DNA of 64,000 nucleotides, from contig NZ_CANLDD010000004.1 in the NCBI RefSeq assembly GCF_947489355.1, positions 1 to 64,000 of the forward strand, given 5' to 3'. A program made the position numbers and the translations under genes. Source of the DNA: an uncultured Microbulbifer sp. (GTDB lineage Bacteria; Pseudomonadota; Gammaproteobacteria; Pseudomonadales; Cellvibrionaceae). Position 1 is the first letter of the stretch, and each line of letters begins with the position of its first letter. Under the pieces are notes generated by a model. It saw only the letters and a program-made list of their open reading frames with translations, was not told the DNA's origin and did not search any database. Shown here piece by piece: positions 26,626-36,291 of this stretch.

Positions 26626-28161
26626 ATGAGCATCCAGAAAGATAAGTTAGTCATTTTTGATACAACTTTGCGCGATGGTGAACAGAGCCCAGGCGCCTCT
26701 ATGTCCAAAGAGGAGAAGGTCCGCATTGCCCGTCTGCTCGAGCGCATGCGCGTGGACGTGATTGAGGCCGGCTTTGCCATTGCCAGCCCCGGCGACTTCG
26801 AAGCGGTAAAGGCGGTTTCCGAAGCCGTGCGCGAATCCCGCATTTGCAGCCTCGCACGCGCTGTCAACGCGGATATTCTGCGCGCCGGCGAAGCCCTGAA
26901 AAAAGCCAACGCCTCCCGTATTCACACCTTTATTGCCACTTCACCGATCCATATGCAGTACAAGCTGCAGATGGCCCCGGAAGATGTACTTCAACAGGCG
27001 GTGAAAGCGGTCAAAACCGCCCGTCAGTTTACCGACGATGTGGAGTTTTCCCTGGAGGATGGCAGCCGCTCCGAACCGGAATTTATGTACCGTATTATCG
27101 AGGCGGTGATCGCGGCCGGCGCGCGCACAATCAATATTCCCGATACCGTCGGCTATGGTGAACCCGGCGAGTACGGCGCCCTGTTCCGGCGGGTTCTTGA
27201 GCATGTTCCCAATGCCGACAAGGCCATTTTCTCCACGCATTGCCACAACGACCTGGGTCTGGCAGTGGCCAACTCCCTGTCCGCCGTAATGAACGGTGTG
27301 CGCCAGGTGGAGTGCACGATCAATGGTCTGGGTGAGCGCGCGGGCAATGCCTCCCTGGAGGAGATTGTGATGGCGGTAAAAACCCGCCAGGATCTCTATC
27401 CGGTGGAAACCGGTATCGACACCCGTCATATCGTGCCCACCTCGCGCCTGGTTTCCTCGATCACCGGATTTCCGGTGCAGCCCAACAAGGCGATTGTCGG
27501 CGCCAATGCCTTCGCCCATGAATCCGGCATTCATCAGGACGGTGTACTCAAACATCGTGAAACCTATGAAATTATGCGCGCCGAGGATGTGGGTTGGGGC
27601 CAGAACCGCCTGGTGCTGGGCAAGCACTCGGGAAGGGCCGCGGTGCGCGCACGCTACGGGGAACTGGGGATCGCGTTCTCCGACCCGGAAGCCTTCCAAC
27701 AGGTTTTCCAGCGCTTTAAAGCACTGGCAGACAAGAAACACGAGATTTTTGATGAGGACCTGCACTCTTTGATCACCGATAACGAAACCCCGGTGGAGCG
27801 CTTCCAACTGAAGGACCTGGATGTGCGCAGCAAGATCGGCAGCGCACCCCAGGCCTTTATCAGCCTGCTGATACAGGGCGAGCCACACCAGACCGAAGCC
27901 TGCGGCGGCGGCCCGGTGGATGCCATTTTCAAGGCCATAGAAAGCATCGTCGGCAGCGGCGCCGACCTGAAACTCTACTCCGTCAATGCCGTTACCCAGG
28001 GCACTGACTCCCAGGGTTCGGTAACCGTGCGCCTGGAAAAAGACGGTCGGCTGGTCAATGGTGTCGGTGCCGACACCGATATTCTGGTTGCCTCGGCACA
28101 GGCCTACATGGATGCGTTAAACTTGCTCGCCATGGGTGAAAGCAAGAAACAAGGCGTATAA
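26626..28161 (+). CDS. leuA: 2-isopropylmalate synthase
   Basis: The 511-residue protein is a full-length Leu[21 protein letters not shown] (catalytic Arg-Asp near the N-terminus), [17 protein letters not shown] (metal-binding His pair) and [19 protein letters not shown] are diagnostic. The C-terminal 130 residues are the LeuA dimer/allosteric domain (about 390-500, with [20 protein letters not shown]). It condenses 2-oxoisovalerate with acetyl-CoA in the first committed step of leucine synthesis and is normally feedback-inhibited by leucine. AGGAG lies 10 bases upstream. The holD-like gene starts on the base after its stop codon, so the two are probably co-transcribed. Confidence 0.97.
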   Translation: MSIQKDKLVIFDTTLRDGEQSPGASMSKEEKVRIARLLERMRVDVIEAGFAIASPGDFEAVKAVSEAVRESRICSLARAVNADILRAGEALKKANASRIHTFIATSPIHMQYKLQMAPEDVLQQAVKAVKTARQFTDDVEFSLEDGSRSEPEFMYRIIEAVIAAGARTINIPDTVGYGEPGEYGALFRRVLEHVPNADKAIFSTHCHNDLGLAVANSLSAVMNGVRQVECTINGLGERAGNASLEEIVMAVKTRQDLYPVETGIDTRHIVPTSRLVSSITGFPVQPNKAIVGANAFAHESGIHQDGVLKHRETYEIMRAEDVGWGQNRLVLGKHSGRAAVRARYGELGIAFSDPEAFQQVFQRFKALADKKHEIFDEDLHSLITDNETPVERFQLKDLDVRSKIGSAPQAFISLLIQGEPHQTEACGGGPVDAIFKAIESIVGSGADLKLYSVNAVTQGTDSQGSVTVRLEKDGRLVNGVGADTDILVASAQAYMDALNLLAMGESKKQGV

Positions 28162-28920
28162 GTGAACGAGCTTGAGCGGGCAGAATACCTGTCGGTACTG
28201 GGCGTGGCCAGTTATGTGCCGCGCTTTGTCTTACCCCTTGCACCCGCACCCCGCCAGGCCCAACTCCCGCCGGCATTGCCCGCGGTAGCTACTCCGCCGC
28301 TGCAACAGAGCGCACCGGCTATGGCCAGCCCGGTGCCGCAGTCAGCGGCACCGGAGGTTAACTTCACTGCGTCCGCCCCCGCAAGCGACAGTGCAAAGAC
28401 TTCAGCGGTTGCCGGTACATGGGATAAACCCTCCGTGGCAGTGGCCCGGCCACAACGGGAACTGCAGCCTTTTATCCTCAGCTGCTGGAGAGTCGGTGAG
28501 GAACTGCTGGCGGTGGACAGCCATGAGCCCGGTGCCGCACTGCCGCTGGAGTCATTGTTTGGCAATATTCTGCGCGCACTCAATTGGCACCAATTGCCGC
28601 GCCAGCACGAGCGCCTGTGCTGGCCGATTACAAAAAACCGCTTTGGCCCCACAGCGGGCGCCCCCGAGGCTCGCGATACCTTTTCAAGCTGGCTGGAAGC
28701 CTCCTGCACATGTCACCCGGTGAAGTCCATCTGGTTGATGGGGGAAGAGGCGGGGGCTTTCTGTACGCCCATACCCCTGGACGAGGCCGTCAACAACTGG
28801 CAGGAGGTGCGTATTCTCCCCCTGCCCAGCCTGTCCCGACTATTGCGGGAACCGGAACGCAAACACGGCCTCTGGCAGCTGCTGCGCAAAACCTACCCCT
28901 CCGAGACCCGAGCGCGATGA
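28162..28920 (+). CDS. holD: DNA polymerase III psi subunit (HolD), long divergent type
   Basis: The 252-residue protein starts with GTG directly after leuA. The N-terminus RAEYLSVLGVASYVPRFVL fits the chi-binding peptide of psi (LxxLGIxxW-R pattern, with Tyr for Trp). A low-complexity Pro/Ala linker (about 28-75) follows. The C-terminal part holds FILSCWRVGEELLAVDSHEP and LFGNILRALNW, resembling the core of the cryptic psi of pseudomonads. Position decides the call: it overlaps rimI by four bases, as holD and rimI are linked in E. coli and Pseudomonas. Psi connects the chi subunit and SSB to the clamp loader. Sequence similarity alone is weak, so an unrelated rimI-linked protein remains possible. 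Confidence 0.65.
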   Translation: MNELERAEYLSVLGVASYVPRFVLPLAPAPRQAQLPPALPAVATPPLQQSAPAMASPVPQSAAPEVNFTASAPASDSAKTSAVAGTWDKPSVAVARPQRELQPFILSCWRVGEELLAVDSHEPGAALPLESLFGNILRALNWHQLPRQHERLCWPITKNRFGPTAGAPEARDTFSSWLEASCTCHPVKSIWLMGEEAGAFCTPIPLDEAVNNWQEVRILPLPSLSRLLREPERKHGLWQLLRKTYPSETRAR

Positions 28921-29408
28921 GACACTTAACCGCTTGCGGCTTTCATCTGCGCCAGGCCAACAAAGCGGATTGCAGCACTCTTGCCAACCTGGCCCGCAGC
29001 GCCCACAGCCATCCCTGGAATCGGGCTCAATACCTGCAAAGCCTGATGGCCGGCCACCAGTGCTGGCTGCTTGCCATAGGCGATGAAACCATTGGCTTCT
29101 GTGTACTCAACCAATTCGTTGACGAGGTTGAAATTCTGGACATGGCTATCTCGCCCCGCTGGCGCCGGCGGGGCCTGGCTGAACAGCTATTAACCCACCT
29201 GATTGCACAGCTGCCCAGGAACACCCGGCGACTCCTGCTGGAAGTGCGCACCTCAAACCTCACCGCACACTCACTCTATCGCAAACTGGGTTTTTCCGAG
29301 GACGGTTTGCGTAAGAATTACTATCCCGCAGACAATGGCGGACGTGAGGATGCTGTGCTGATGAGTCTGGCCCTGGGTCCGTTCGTAAAGGCAGCGGGCA
29401 GGCTGTAA
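28917..29408 (+). CDS. rimI: ribosomal-protein-alanine N-acetyltransferase
   Basis: The 163-residue protein is a GNAT acetyltransferase. ILDMAISPRWRRRGLAEQLL contains the acetyl-CoA pyrophosphate loop (RRRGLA), and LLEVRTSNLTAHSLYRKLGF with RKNYYPADNGGREDAVLM is the RimI C-terminal signature. RimI acetylates the N-terminal Ala of ribosomal protein S18. The ATG at 28917 overlaps the holD stop (ATGA). A longer frame that runs back through holD is an overlap artefact. Confidence 0.92.
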   Translation: MRHLTACGFHLRQANKADCSTLANLARSAHSHPWNRAQYLQSLMAGHQCWLLAIGDETIGFCVLNQFVDEVEILDMAISPRWRRRGLAEQLLTHLIAQLPRNTRRLLLEVRTSNLTAHSLYRKLGFSEDGLRKNYYPADNGGREDAVLMSLALGPFVKAAGRL

Positions 29409-29546
29409 AATCAGCCCCCCTTGCGGATGCCTGGATCGCACCTTTCAAGGAGTGACACACACGGGGCTGCACCGCATAAGCCAGTGCGCGCTGGCGAACC
29501 CAGATAGATTCCCCCCATGACCGACATGTTTCTATAGAGTTAATGA

Positions 29547-30929
29547 ATGCCACTAACAACAAGTAGCCCCTCACTGCTCGAAGGCTCGGTATCCGGCCAT
29601 TTGCAGCGCTTGGCCCTGCCCATGGTGTGGGGCATCCTCGCGGTGATGTCGTTTAATGTCGTGGACACCTACTTTGTCTCCCAATTGGGCAGTGCACCGC
29701 TCGCGGCCATGAGCTTTACCTTTCCTGTGGTTATGGCGATCAACAGTTTTGCCATCGGCCTCGGTGCGGGCACCTCATCGGCGGTGGCGCGGGCCTACGG
29801 TGCGGGGGATGTCCGCCAGGTACGCAGACTGGTGACTGATGCCTCTGTACTCGCCCTGCTGGTATCGCTGGTCATCACCGCCATTGGCTTGCTGACAATT
29901 CGCCCTCTGTTCAGCCTGCTCGGTGCCGGCCCGGAAATGTTGCCGTTGATCGCCGACTATATGGTGCCCTGGTACCTCGGCACTATCTTCGTCATAGTAC
30001 CCACCATCGCGCTATCGGCCCTGCGCGCGATCGGCAACAGCGCGCTCACCGGGCGGATCATGGTGGGCGTGGCGCTGTTCAACCTGATTCTTGACCCAAT
30101 TTTGATCTTCGGGCTGTTGGGTTTTCCGAGGCTGGAGTTACAGGGCGCGGCAATCGCCACCGTTACTGTGCGCACCCTGAGCTTTTTTATGGCCCTGTAC
30201 TTTCTGATCCGTCGTGAACACCTGATGGCTGCGCCCCAATGGCACCTCGGCTCCCTGCTCGAATCCTGGCGCAGGGTGTTGGCAGTGGGGCTACCGGCGG
30301 TGCTCACCAATGTCATTATTCCCATGGCCAGCGGTGTAATGGTGGCCCTGGTGGCCGTGCACGGCGAAGATGCCGTGGCCGGGCTCGGTGTGGCACTGCG
30401 CATTGAGCCTTTGGCTCTGATCGTATTCTATGCCCTCTCGGCGGTTATCGGCCCGTTTATGGGCCAAAATGCCGGCGCCGGCAAAATAGACCGGCTGCGT
30501 GAGACCGTTACGGTACTGGCCCGCTTCTGCCTGATCCTGGGCGCAGGCCTGGCGATTCTGCTGTTTTTTATCGGGGAGCCTATCGCCCACCTGTTTAGCC
30601 AATCCGCCGAGGTGGTCGCAGTGGCAGTAGCCTACCTGAGCCTGGTCCCTCTCAGTTACGCCGGTTATGGTTTTGTGATGTCGGCCAATGCAGCCTTTAA
30701 TGGCCTGGGACAACCACTGCCCGCCACCCTGATTTCCTTCCTGCGTGTGCTGGGCGTCTATTTACCCCTGGCCTGGCTGGGCAATAGGTTGTGGGGGATG
30801 ACCGGCCTTTTTGCCGCAACGGCCGCCGCCAACCTGCTGCTCGGCGCCCTGTCCTGGTGGTGGCTGCGGCACAACCTCCGACAACGCAGTGCAGCGGTGA
30901 CATCGACACCACACTTGTCCGCCAACTGA
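29547..30929 (+). CDS. MATE family multidrug efflux transporter
   Basis: The 460-residue protein has 12 predicted membrane helices in two similar halves. Near the start FNVVDTYFVSQLGSAPLAAM and the SFTFPVVMAINSFAIGLGAG segment match the NorM/DinF-type MATE pattern, and the second half repeats it (MASGVMVALVAVHGEDAVAG). Such proteins export cationic drugs in exchange for Na+ or H+. An ATG four bases upstream is out of frame. The gene is separated from rimI by 138 bases and is convergent with the aminopeptidase gene. Confidence 0.93.
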   Translation: MPLTTSSPSLLEGSVSGHLQRLALPMVWGILAVMSFNVVDTYFVSQLGSAPLAAMSFTFPVVMAINSFAIGLGAGTSSAVARAYGAGDVRQVRRLVTDASVLALLVSLVITAIGLLTIRPLFSLLGAGPEMLPLIADYMVPWYLGTIFVIVPTIALSALRAIGNSALTGRIMVGVALFNLILDPILIFGLLGFPRLELQGAAIATVTVRTLSFFMALYFLIRREHLMAAPQWHLGSLLESWRRVLAVGLPAVLTNVIIPMASGVMVALVAVHGEDAVAGLGVALRIEPLALIVFYALSAVIGPFMGQNAGAGKIDRLRETVTVLARFCLILGAGLAILLFFIGEPIAHLFSQSAEVVAVAVAYLSLVPLSYAGYGFVMSANAAFNGLGQPLPATLISFLRVLGVYLPLAWLGNRLWGMTGLFAATAAANLLLGALSWWWLRHNLRQRSAAVTSTPHLSAN

Positions 30930-30961
30930 AAGACAGGCCCAAACGGTCTACAGTATTTTCT

Positions 30962-30991
30962 CGGCAAGCAATCCTCCCAGACTGCTTGCCG
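30962..30991. terminator. hairpin between convergent genes
   Basis: CGGCAAGCA and TGCTTGCCG form a perfect 9-bp stem with a 12-base loop, 33 bases after the MATE stop. There is no T tract, so terminator function is only inferred from position. Confidence 0.5.
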
Positions 30992-31122
30992 GAGACAATG
31001 CTCCACGACTCAAGCCAGCACAAACCCACAGGAAAACACGCCGGGGAGACTCCCTCCCAGCATAGCGCCGAACACTGGGATCGAGAAAGCAACCTGGTGC
31101 CGGGGCCCGCCCCGCAAAGACA

Positions 31123-32886
31123 TCACAGAGGCTCCGTGGCCGCTCGCAACCAGTCCGCGGTGTGCTCGTCAACCAGCGGCGTAATGACCTGCCGAACCCG
31201 CCGATGATAGCGGTTCAACCAATCCCGCTCCCGCGCACTCAGCAGATCCGCGTCGATCAGCACGCAATCAATCGGCACCAGGGTCAATTCCTCGAATTCG
31301 AGGAAACCGGGGTAATCCTCGCTCTCTTTCACATACACCAGGTTTTCTATGCGAATACCGTATTGCCCGGTGAGATAAAACCCCGGCTCATTGGAGAGGA
31401 TCATGCCGGGCTGCAGCGCCACCCCGGTAGCGACCTTACCGATGCGCTGCGGACCCTCGTGCACACTCAAATAACTGCCGACCCCGTGACCGGTACCGTG
31501 GGCATAGTCCAGCCCCACCTCCCACAGTGAGCGGCGCGCAATCGCATCAATCTGCTCTCCGCAAGTACCCTGCGGAAAACGCAGGGCGGCGATGGCAATA
31601 TGCCCCTTTAATACACGGGTAAAATGCGCCCGTGCCAGTGCCGGGAAATCCCCCAGAGCCAGGGTACGAGTCACATCAGTGGTGCCATCGGGGTACTGGG
31701 CACCCGAATCGCACAAATAAATCCCCTCGGGTTTCATAGGTAGGCTGGACTCCGGGCTCACCCGGTAGTGGACTATGGCCCCGTTGGGCCCGTAACCCGA
31801 TATGGTGTCAAAACTGTTTCCGCGAAAACCCTCTCGCGCTGCACGCTTGCCATACAGCAGCTTAACCGCCGACAATTCATCGAGCCCGGTATCGACCGCT
31901 CGGGGTAATTCCGCGAGAAATTCGCACAGCGCCGCCCCATCGCGCTCATGAGCGGCCCTGGCACCGGCCAGTTCCACGGCATTCTTGCAGGCTTTGGCCC
32001 CTGAGACGGGATCGCGTTCCTGCACCAGTTGGATATCCAGAGCGCGCAACTGCTGCAGAATCCAGCAATTACTGATCAGGGGATCCACCCAGATCTTGCC
32101 GATATGGCGACGCCGCAGGTCCGAAAACAGCAGGCGCTTGTCGGATACCACCGTCACTTCCCGGTCCAGGTGTTCAAGCAGCCCCTCGCCGACCGCCTCC
32201 GCCGATAGGTACAGGGTGGCGCTGCCATCCCGGTACAGCACGGCATTGGCCAGGGCGACCGGCAAATGCGGGATATCGTCACCGCGGATATTGAACAGCC
32301 AGGCACAGTTCTCGGGGCTTGGCAGCCACAGAGCATCGACGCGTTTCTCCGCCAGCAGCGCGGCTATACGCCGGCGTTTGTCCCTGGAGTGCTCACCACT
32401 GAACGCAAAGGGATGGGGCCGCGCCGTGCCGGATGGCGTCGCGGGCCTGTCTGCCCAGATGGCATCGATAGGGTTCTTCTCCAGTGGTCTCAGGGTAATA
32501 TCCCGCGCCTTCAAATGCCCCTGTAGAAGGGCCAGGCCCGGTTCCGTGTGCAGGCGTGGGTCATAGCCCAGTGCCTGTCCCTCGCGCAGCTGATTGCAGA
32601 CCCAGTTGGCAATCTCAGCGCTATCCAGGTTTTCCAACTCTATTGGCCGGCCACCCAGTTGCTGCTGCCCCTGTAGTGTGTAACGCCCATCGACAAACAG
32701 AGCGGCCGCCTCCAGGCCAATCACCGCCACACCGGCCGACCCCGTAAACCCGGTCACCCAAGACAGGCGCTCCTCTGCCGGCGGTATATACTCATTCTGG
32801 TATTCATCGGTACGCGGCACCAAAAATGCCTCTACCCCCTGCTGTCGAAGCGCCTCTCTCAAGACCTGTAATCGCTCCCCACTCAT
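31123..32886 (-). CDS. Xaa-Pro aminopeptidase (M24B), long form
   Basis: The 587-residue enzyme has two creatinase-type N-terminal domains (about 1-290), starting VEAFLVPRTDEYQNEYIPPA. The C-terminal pita-bread catalytic domain holds YLCDSGAQYPDGTTDVTRTL (two metal Asp), THGTGHGV-like YAHGTGHGVGSYLSVHEGPQ (metal His), NEPGFYLTGQYGIRIENLVY (metal Glu) and FEELTLVP. It removes N-terminal residues ahead of proline, in the cytoplasm. The start at 32886 has GGGGGA upstream. The frame extends 37 codons further without support. It matches the roughly 600-residue family common in marine gammaproteobacteria, not the short PepP. Confidence 0.93.
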   Translation of the reverse strand: MSGERLQVLREALRQQGVEAFLVPRTDEYQNEYIPPAEERLSWVTGFTGSAGVAVIGLEAAALFVDGRYTLQGQQQLGGRPIELENLDSAEIANWVCNQLREGQALGYDPRLHTEPGLALLQGHLKARDITLRPLEKNPIDAIWADRPATPSGTARPHPFAFSGEHSRDKRRRIAALLAEKRVDALWLPSPENCAWLFNIRGDDIPHLPVALANAVLYRDGSATLYLSAEAVGEGLLEHLDREVTVVSDKRLLFSDLRRRHIGKIWVDPLISNCWILQQLRALDIQLVQERDPVSGAKACKNAVELAGARAAHERDGAALCEFLAELPRAVDTGLDELSAVKLLYGKRAAREGFRGNSFDTISGYGPNGAIVHYRVSPESSLPMKPEGIYLCDSGAQYPDGTTDVTRTLALGDFPALARAHFTRVLKGHIAIAALRFPQGTCGEQIDAIARRSLWEVGLDYAHGTGHGVGSYLSVHEGPQRIGKVATGVALQPGMILSNEPGFYLTGQYGIRIENLVYVKESEDYPGFLEFEELTLVPIDCVLIDADLLSARERDWLNRYHRRVRQVITPLVDEHTADWLRAATEPL

Positions 32887-33820
32887 ACATCCCCCTTCAC
32901 TATCTGAGTTCGCCAAGCCGGAGCTGCGGCCCTGGGTTAGCTGTCCTTTGCCGGCAATCCTGCTGTTGACACAACCGAAAAAACGGGGGCAACTCACAAT
33001 ATGTCATGACACGCCAACCCCGCTCTTATAGTGATCCCCACTGGAACCGAAAAATGCGTTTGTGAGATTTTCTCACCAAACCCAATTGTGCAGTATACCC
33101 TACCCTGGAAACACCGCAGGAGTGTATAATACGAGCCTGTATTTCCTGCAGAGACCGGGAAATTGAATTTTAAAATATGGGTCAGAGCGCTACCCCAACG
33201 GCTGCCGGCACTGGGTCATTCCCTTTCTCCATACAAGGCCATTAAACTCATTGGTTGTTGATGCAAAGCAAAAACACAAAAAACACTCTGAACTTTCCTG
33301 ACCGTCCTCTTACTCTTACGACAACCTGGGCCACCGGCATCTCATAAAGTTGCCTTAACTGTGGAACAAGGGGTATTTTACGGCTTAAATTGACTTCTGG
33401 TTGGATGCAACCTCTAGACAAAATAGGGAAAAACGATTTGATTGGATTGACTAAAACGGGTTGAGCATCCGTATCTTTATCGGTAAACCTCCGTCTTCAG
33501 ATTGACCGCCGCTACAATGACAGGCTGCCACGCCTTGAACTGAGCAGCTACCCACACTGCCGCTGAGAGAAGCAAAGAAAACCATAGCGCAAGGTTGTGC
33601 GGTAACTGGAACACACAGTCATTACCAAAAGTTTCGCTCACTGAACAGAATGTCTGCCAATAGGATCATTCCTGCTGTTAGTTAAAGGAACGAAAAAGGC
33701 CATCGTGACACCCTTCGCGCGTTTGCATGGCATAACTTCCTTGTCCCCGGCCCTTGGAGAAGATAAATGCTCGCAAGAAGTTGACATTCCTTATAAAAAT
33801 CCCCTCATCAGGAAATAATC
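32887..33820. other. long intergenic region, 934 bases
   Basis: No frame longer than a few dozen codons looks real. Visible signals are a palindrome GTGAGATTTTCTCAC (33062-33076) and a TATAAT at 33125-33130 without a good -35. An AT-rich run precedes the Sel1 lipoprotein gene. The region could hold a small RNA or a long leader, but I cannot support either from sequence alone. Confidence 0.4.
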
Positions 33821-36004
33821 ATGAAGAAACTCTTTTTGATTCTCACTGCTCTGCTGCTGGCGTCCTGTAGCGCTCAGGCTGTGAAGACCGCGCCCGAAGA
33901 TCCATTAATGGCACTTACCCGGCAGGCGGCACAGTCACCGGGATCGGTGAGTTTCCCCACTTACTGGGAAGCTTACCTGAAATCCCCCCAATCGCTCAAA
34001 ACAGTGAGCGCACAGACGCGCTATCTCGAAGAGATGGCCTCTGTGGAATCAGGAGAGAAAACCTGCGAGGCGGTTAACTGGCAACAGATTACTCAGCAAA
34101 ATACCATCTCCCTGCTGCCACACCTCAGCGCCACCGAATGCTATGAAACCCTCGGCAAAACAGAACTGGCTCTGTTCCATCAAAACATCTTTACTTTTAT
34201 TGCAACCGGTATCTTGTCCAAACACAGCGGTGATACCTACTACAGCGCCTATGAAGTCGCAAGCTGGGGGGACGCGGAAGACCTGCTTTCCCTTTCCGGC
34301 TATGAGATTATCGACAGTTATTTTGAGTTTGCCGAGAGCCGCAACGGGCTGTACCGGGTCTATAATGTCCGCACACAGAATAACAATAAAGTCGCTAAAA
34401 TCTATTTTGACAGCAGCCGTTTTCTTCATCGCCTGCTTGCAGTCGAGCATCCTTTTGCCGGTCTGTCAGACGCACTCTATCGTGAAATTCTGCAACCATT
34501 GGCAGACTCCGATTACGCGGCACGCCAAGCGGTCGGACAGGTTTATCACGCAGAGGGCGAGTTTCAAAAAGCGGAGCAAGCTTACCTGGATGCCATTGGC
34601 ATGGGTTCTATTATGGCCAATATCAGCCTCGGCAAACTTTGCCTGGCTGGAGAATCGACCAGGTTCTCACAAGGCGAGTGTGCGCAACTCTTTGTCTCCG
34701 CATCAGATCATGGACTTGAAGAGGCAAAGATCATGCTCGCCTATATGGCCTATATCGGTCTCGGTATAGAAGCCGACCCCGCACTGGCAGATCAACTGCT
34801 GGACAGCGCTGCGGTATGGATGCCCGCGGGACAGGCCGAATACGAAATAGCCTTACTGCTGGCTTCGGCGGAATTCACCAGCCCCAGGGAAAAGCTGGCA
34901 CAGGATTTTCGCCAGGTATCCGCCGCAAAGGGATATCCTCTGGCTTTATTGGCACTAGCCCTTGCCCAGCTCAATGCAGATCAAAAACCATTGGATGAAT
35001 TTGAACCACTAATTCAACAGGCCGTCGACACCCACTTCCCGCCAGCGCAATTTTTCTATGCCCGCTACCTGCTGGAGAAAAAAGGCGAGCACTCGGTAAA
35101 GACCGGTCTCGCCCTGCTGGACAAAGCCGCTTCGGCCGACTTTCCGCCAGCCCTCAATCTGAGAGCGCGGATTGCTGAAGCGGGGCTTTTCGGACGAAAA
35201 ATAGATACTGCTCAGGCCCTGCGGGACTACGAAGGCGCAGCCGTACGCTGGTATCCACCAGCACAGCTTCACATGGGCATACTCAACTCCACCGGCAGGT
35301 TTATGACAACCAACCACGACATTGCCTATGGCTGGTATGCCCTTTGCGCCAAAGCCGATAACCTTGATTGCCTCACAAACCTCGGCTACGCCACTGCCCT
35401 TGGGACGGGCGTGGAACAAAATTACCAGCGCGCAGTCGAAATTTACCAGTATGCCGCAGCACAGGGATCTGCCAGGGCCAGTTACAATCTCGGGCAGCTC
35501 TATCGGCTCGGCCAGGGCGTAGAGAGAAATCTGGAGCAAGCGATTGATTACTTTACACAGGCGGCGGAGGGCGGATCAGCTGATGCCATGAATGCCCTGG
35601 GTCTAATCTATCTGAATTCGGCCCCGGAATTTCAAAGTTACCCCACAGCCCTGTCCTGGTTCGAGCGGGCTGCGGAGAATAATTCCAGATACGGCTACTT
35701 TAACCAGGCCAAAATGTACGAGCAGGGACTGGGGACTGAAAACGATCAATCCCGCGCTTTGGCCCATTACCGGAAAGCCTCGGATCTCGGACACGATATC
35801 GCCTCGCTTAGACTTGCCCAGGCATACAACTCTGGGGAGGCTGTCGATAAAGACCCCAAAATGGCAGCGCACTTTTTGAAACTTGCCGCCGAACAGGGCA
35901 ATCATGGAAAGATAAAACGTGCTTTGGCAATGTGTCAGGAATCACAAAACTGTATCGAACAGGATCTAGAGCGGCTTTTCGGTCTTTTATCCACTGAAGG
36001 GTGA
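33821..36004 (+). CDS. Sel1-repeat lipoprotein
   Basis: The 727-residue protein begins with a lipoprotein signal (MKKLFLILTALLLASC, Cys at 16). From about residue 230 it contains many Sel1-type repeats (about 36 residues each, helix pairs with A-x-G-x-x-x-A patterns). Clear examples are ATALGTGVEQNYQRAVEIYQ, NLGQLYRLGQGVERNLEQAI and NALGLIYLN...YPTALSWFER. Sel1 proteins act as scaffolds, often in envelope stress, secretion or surface assembly. The first 200 residues are not recognised. It is a lone gene after a 934-base gap. A target cannot be inferred. Confidence 0.88.
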   Translation: MKKLFLILTALLLASCSAQAVKTAPEDPLMALTRQAAQSPGSVSFPTYWEAYLKSPQSLKTVSAQTRYLEEMASVESGEKTCEAVNWQQITQQNTISLLPHLSATECYETLGKTELALFHQNIFTFIATGILSKHSGDTYYSAYEVASWGDAEDLLSLSGYEIIDSYFEFAESRNGLYRVYNVRTQNNNKVAKIYFDSSRFLHRLLAVEHPFAGLSDALYREILQPLADSDYAARQAVGQVYHAEGEFQKAEQAYLDAIGMGSIMANISLGKLCLAGESTRFSQGECAQLFVSASDHGLEEAKIMLAYMAYIGLGIEADPALADQLLDSAAVWMPAGQAEYEIALLLASAEFTSPREKLAQDFRQVSAAKGYPLALLALALAQLNADQKPLDEFEPLIQQAVDTHFPPAQFFYARYLLEKKGEHSVKTGLALLDKAASADFPPALNLRARIAEAGLFGRKIDTAQALRDYEGAAVRWYPPAQLHMGILNSTGRFMTTNHDIAYGWYALCAKADNLDCLTNLGYATALGTGVEQNYQRAVEIYQYAAAQGSARASYNLGQLYRLGQGVERNLEQAIDYFTQAAEGGSADAMNALGLIYLNSAPEFQSYPTALSWFERAAENNSRYGYFNQAKMYEQGLGTENDQSRALAHYRKASDLGHDIASLRLAQAYNSGEAVDKDPKMAAHFLKLAAEQGNHGKIKRALAMCQESQNCIEQDLERLFGLLSTEG

Positions 36005-36291
36005 TATTTTATGTTAATTGCTTCACTTACAGCGGTCACAGGGGTATTTCCAGGTACGCCACCTTCACAAAAATTCGCACCCTCAAAAGTGGTGCCATTT
36101 TTCACTGCAACTACCTGATAAGTTTCAAATATAACCCAATAACGGGAAAAATAATTACCAAAAAGCCAACCTGGTAGACGTTTAATTTTAAAATCCCTGT
36201 AAATGCATCTTACTTCACAGAATACGAGTCAATTGATTCTTATAATTTGACCCCCGTATATCCAAGCACAACCCAATTGGTCGGAACCATC

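Noticed and set aside
26941-27888. 315-codon minus-strand frame over leuA
   Set aside because: Shadow of leuA, which is complete and conserved.
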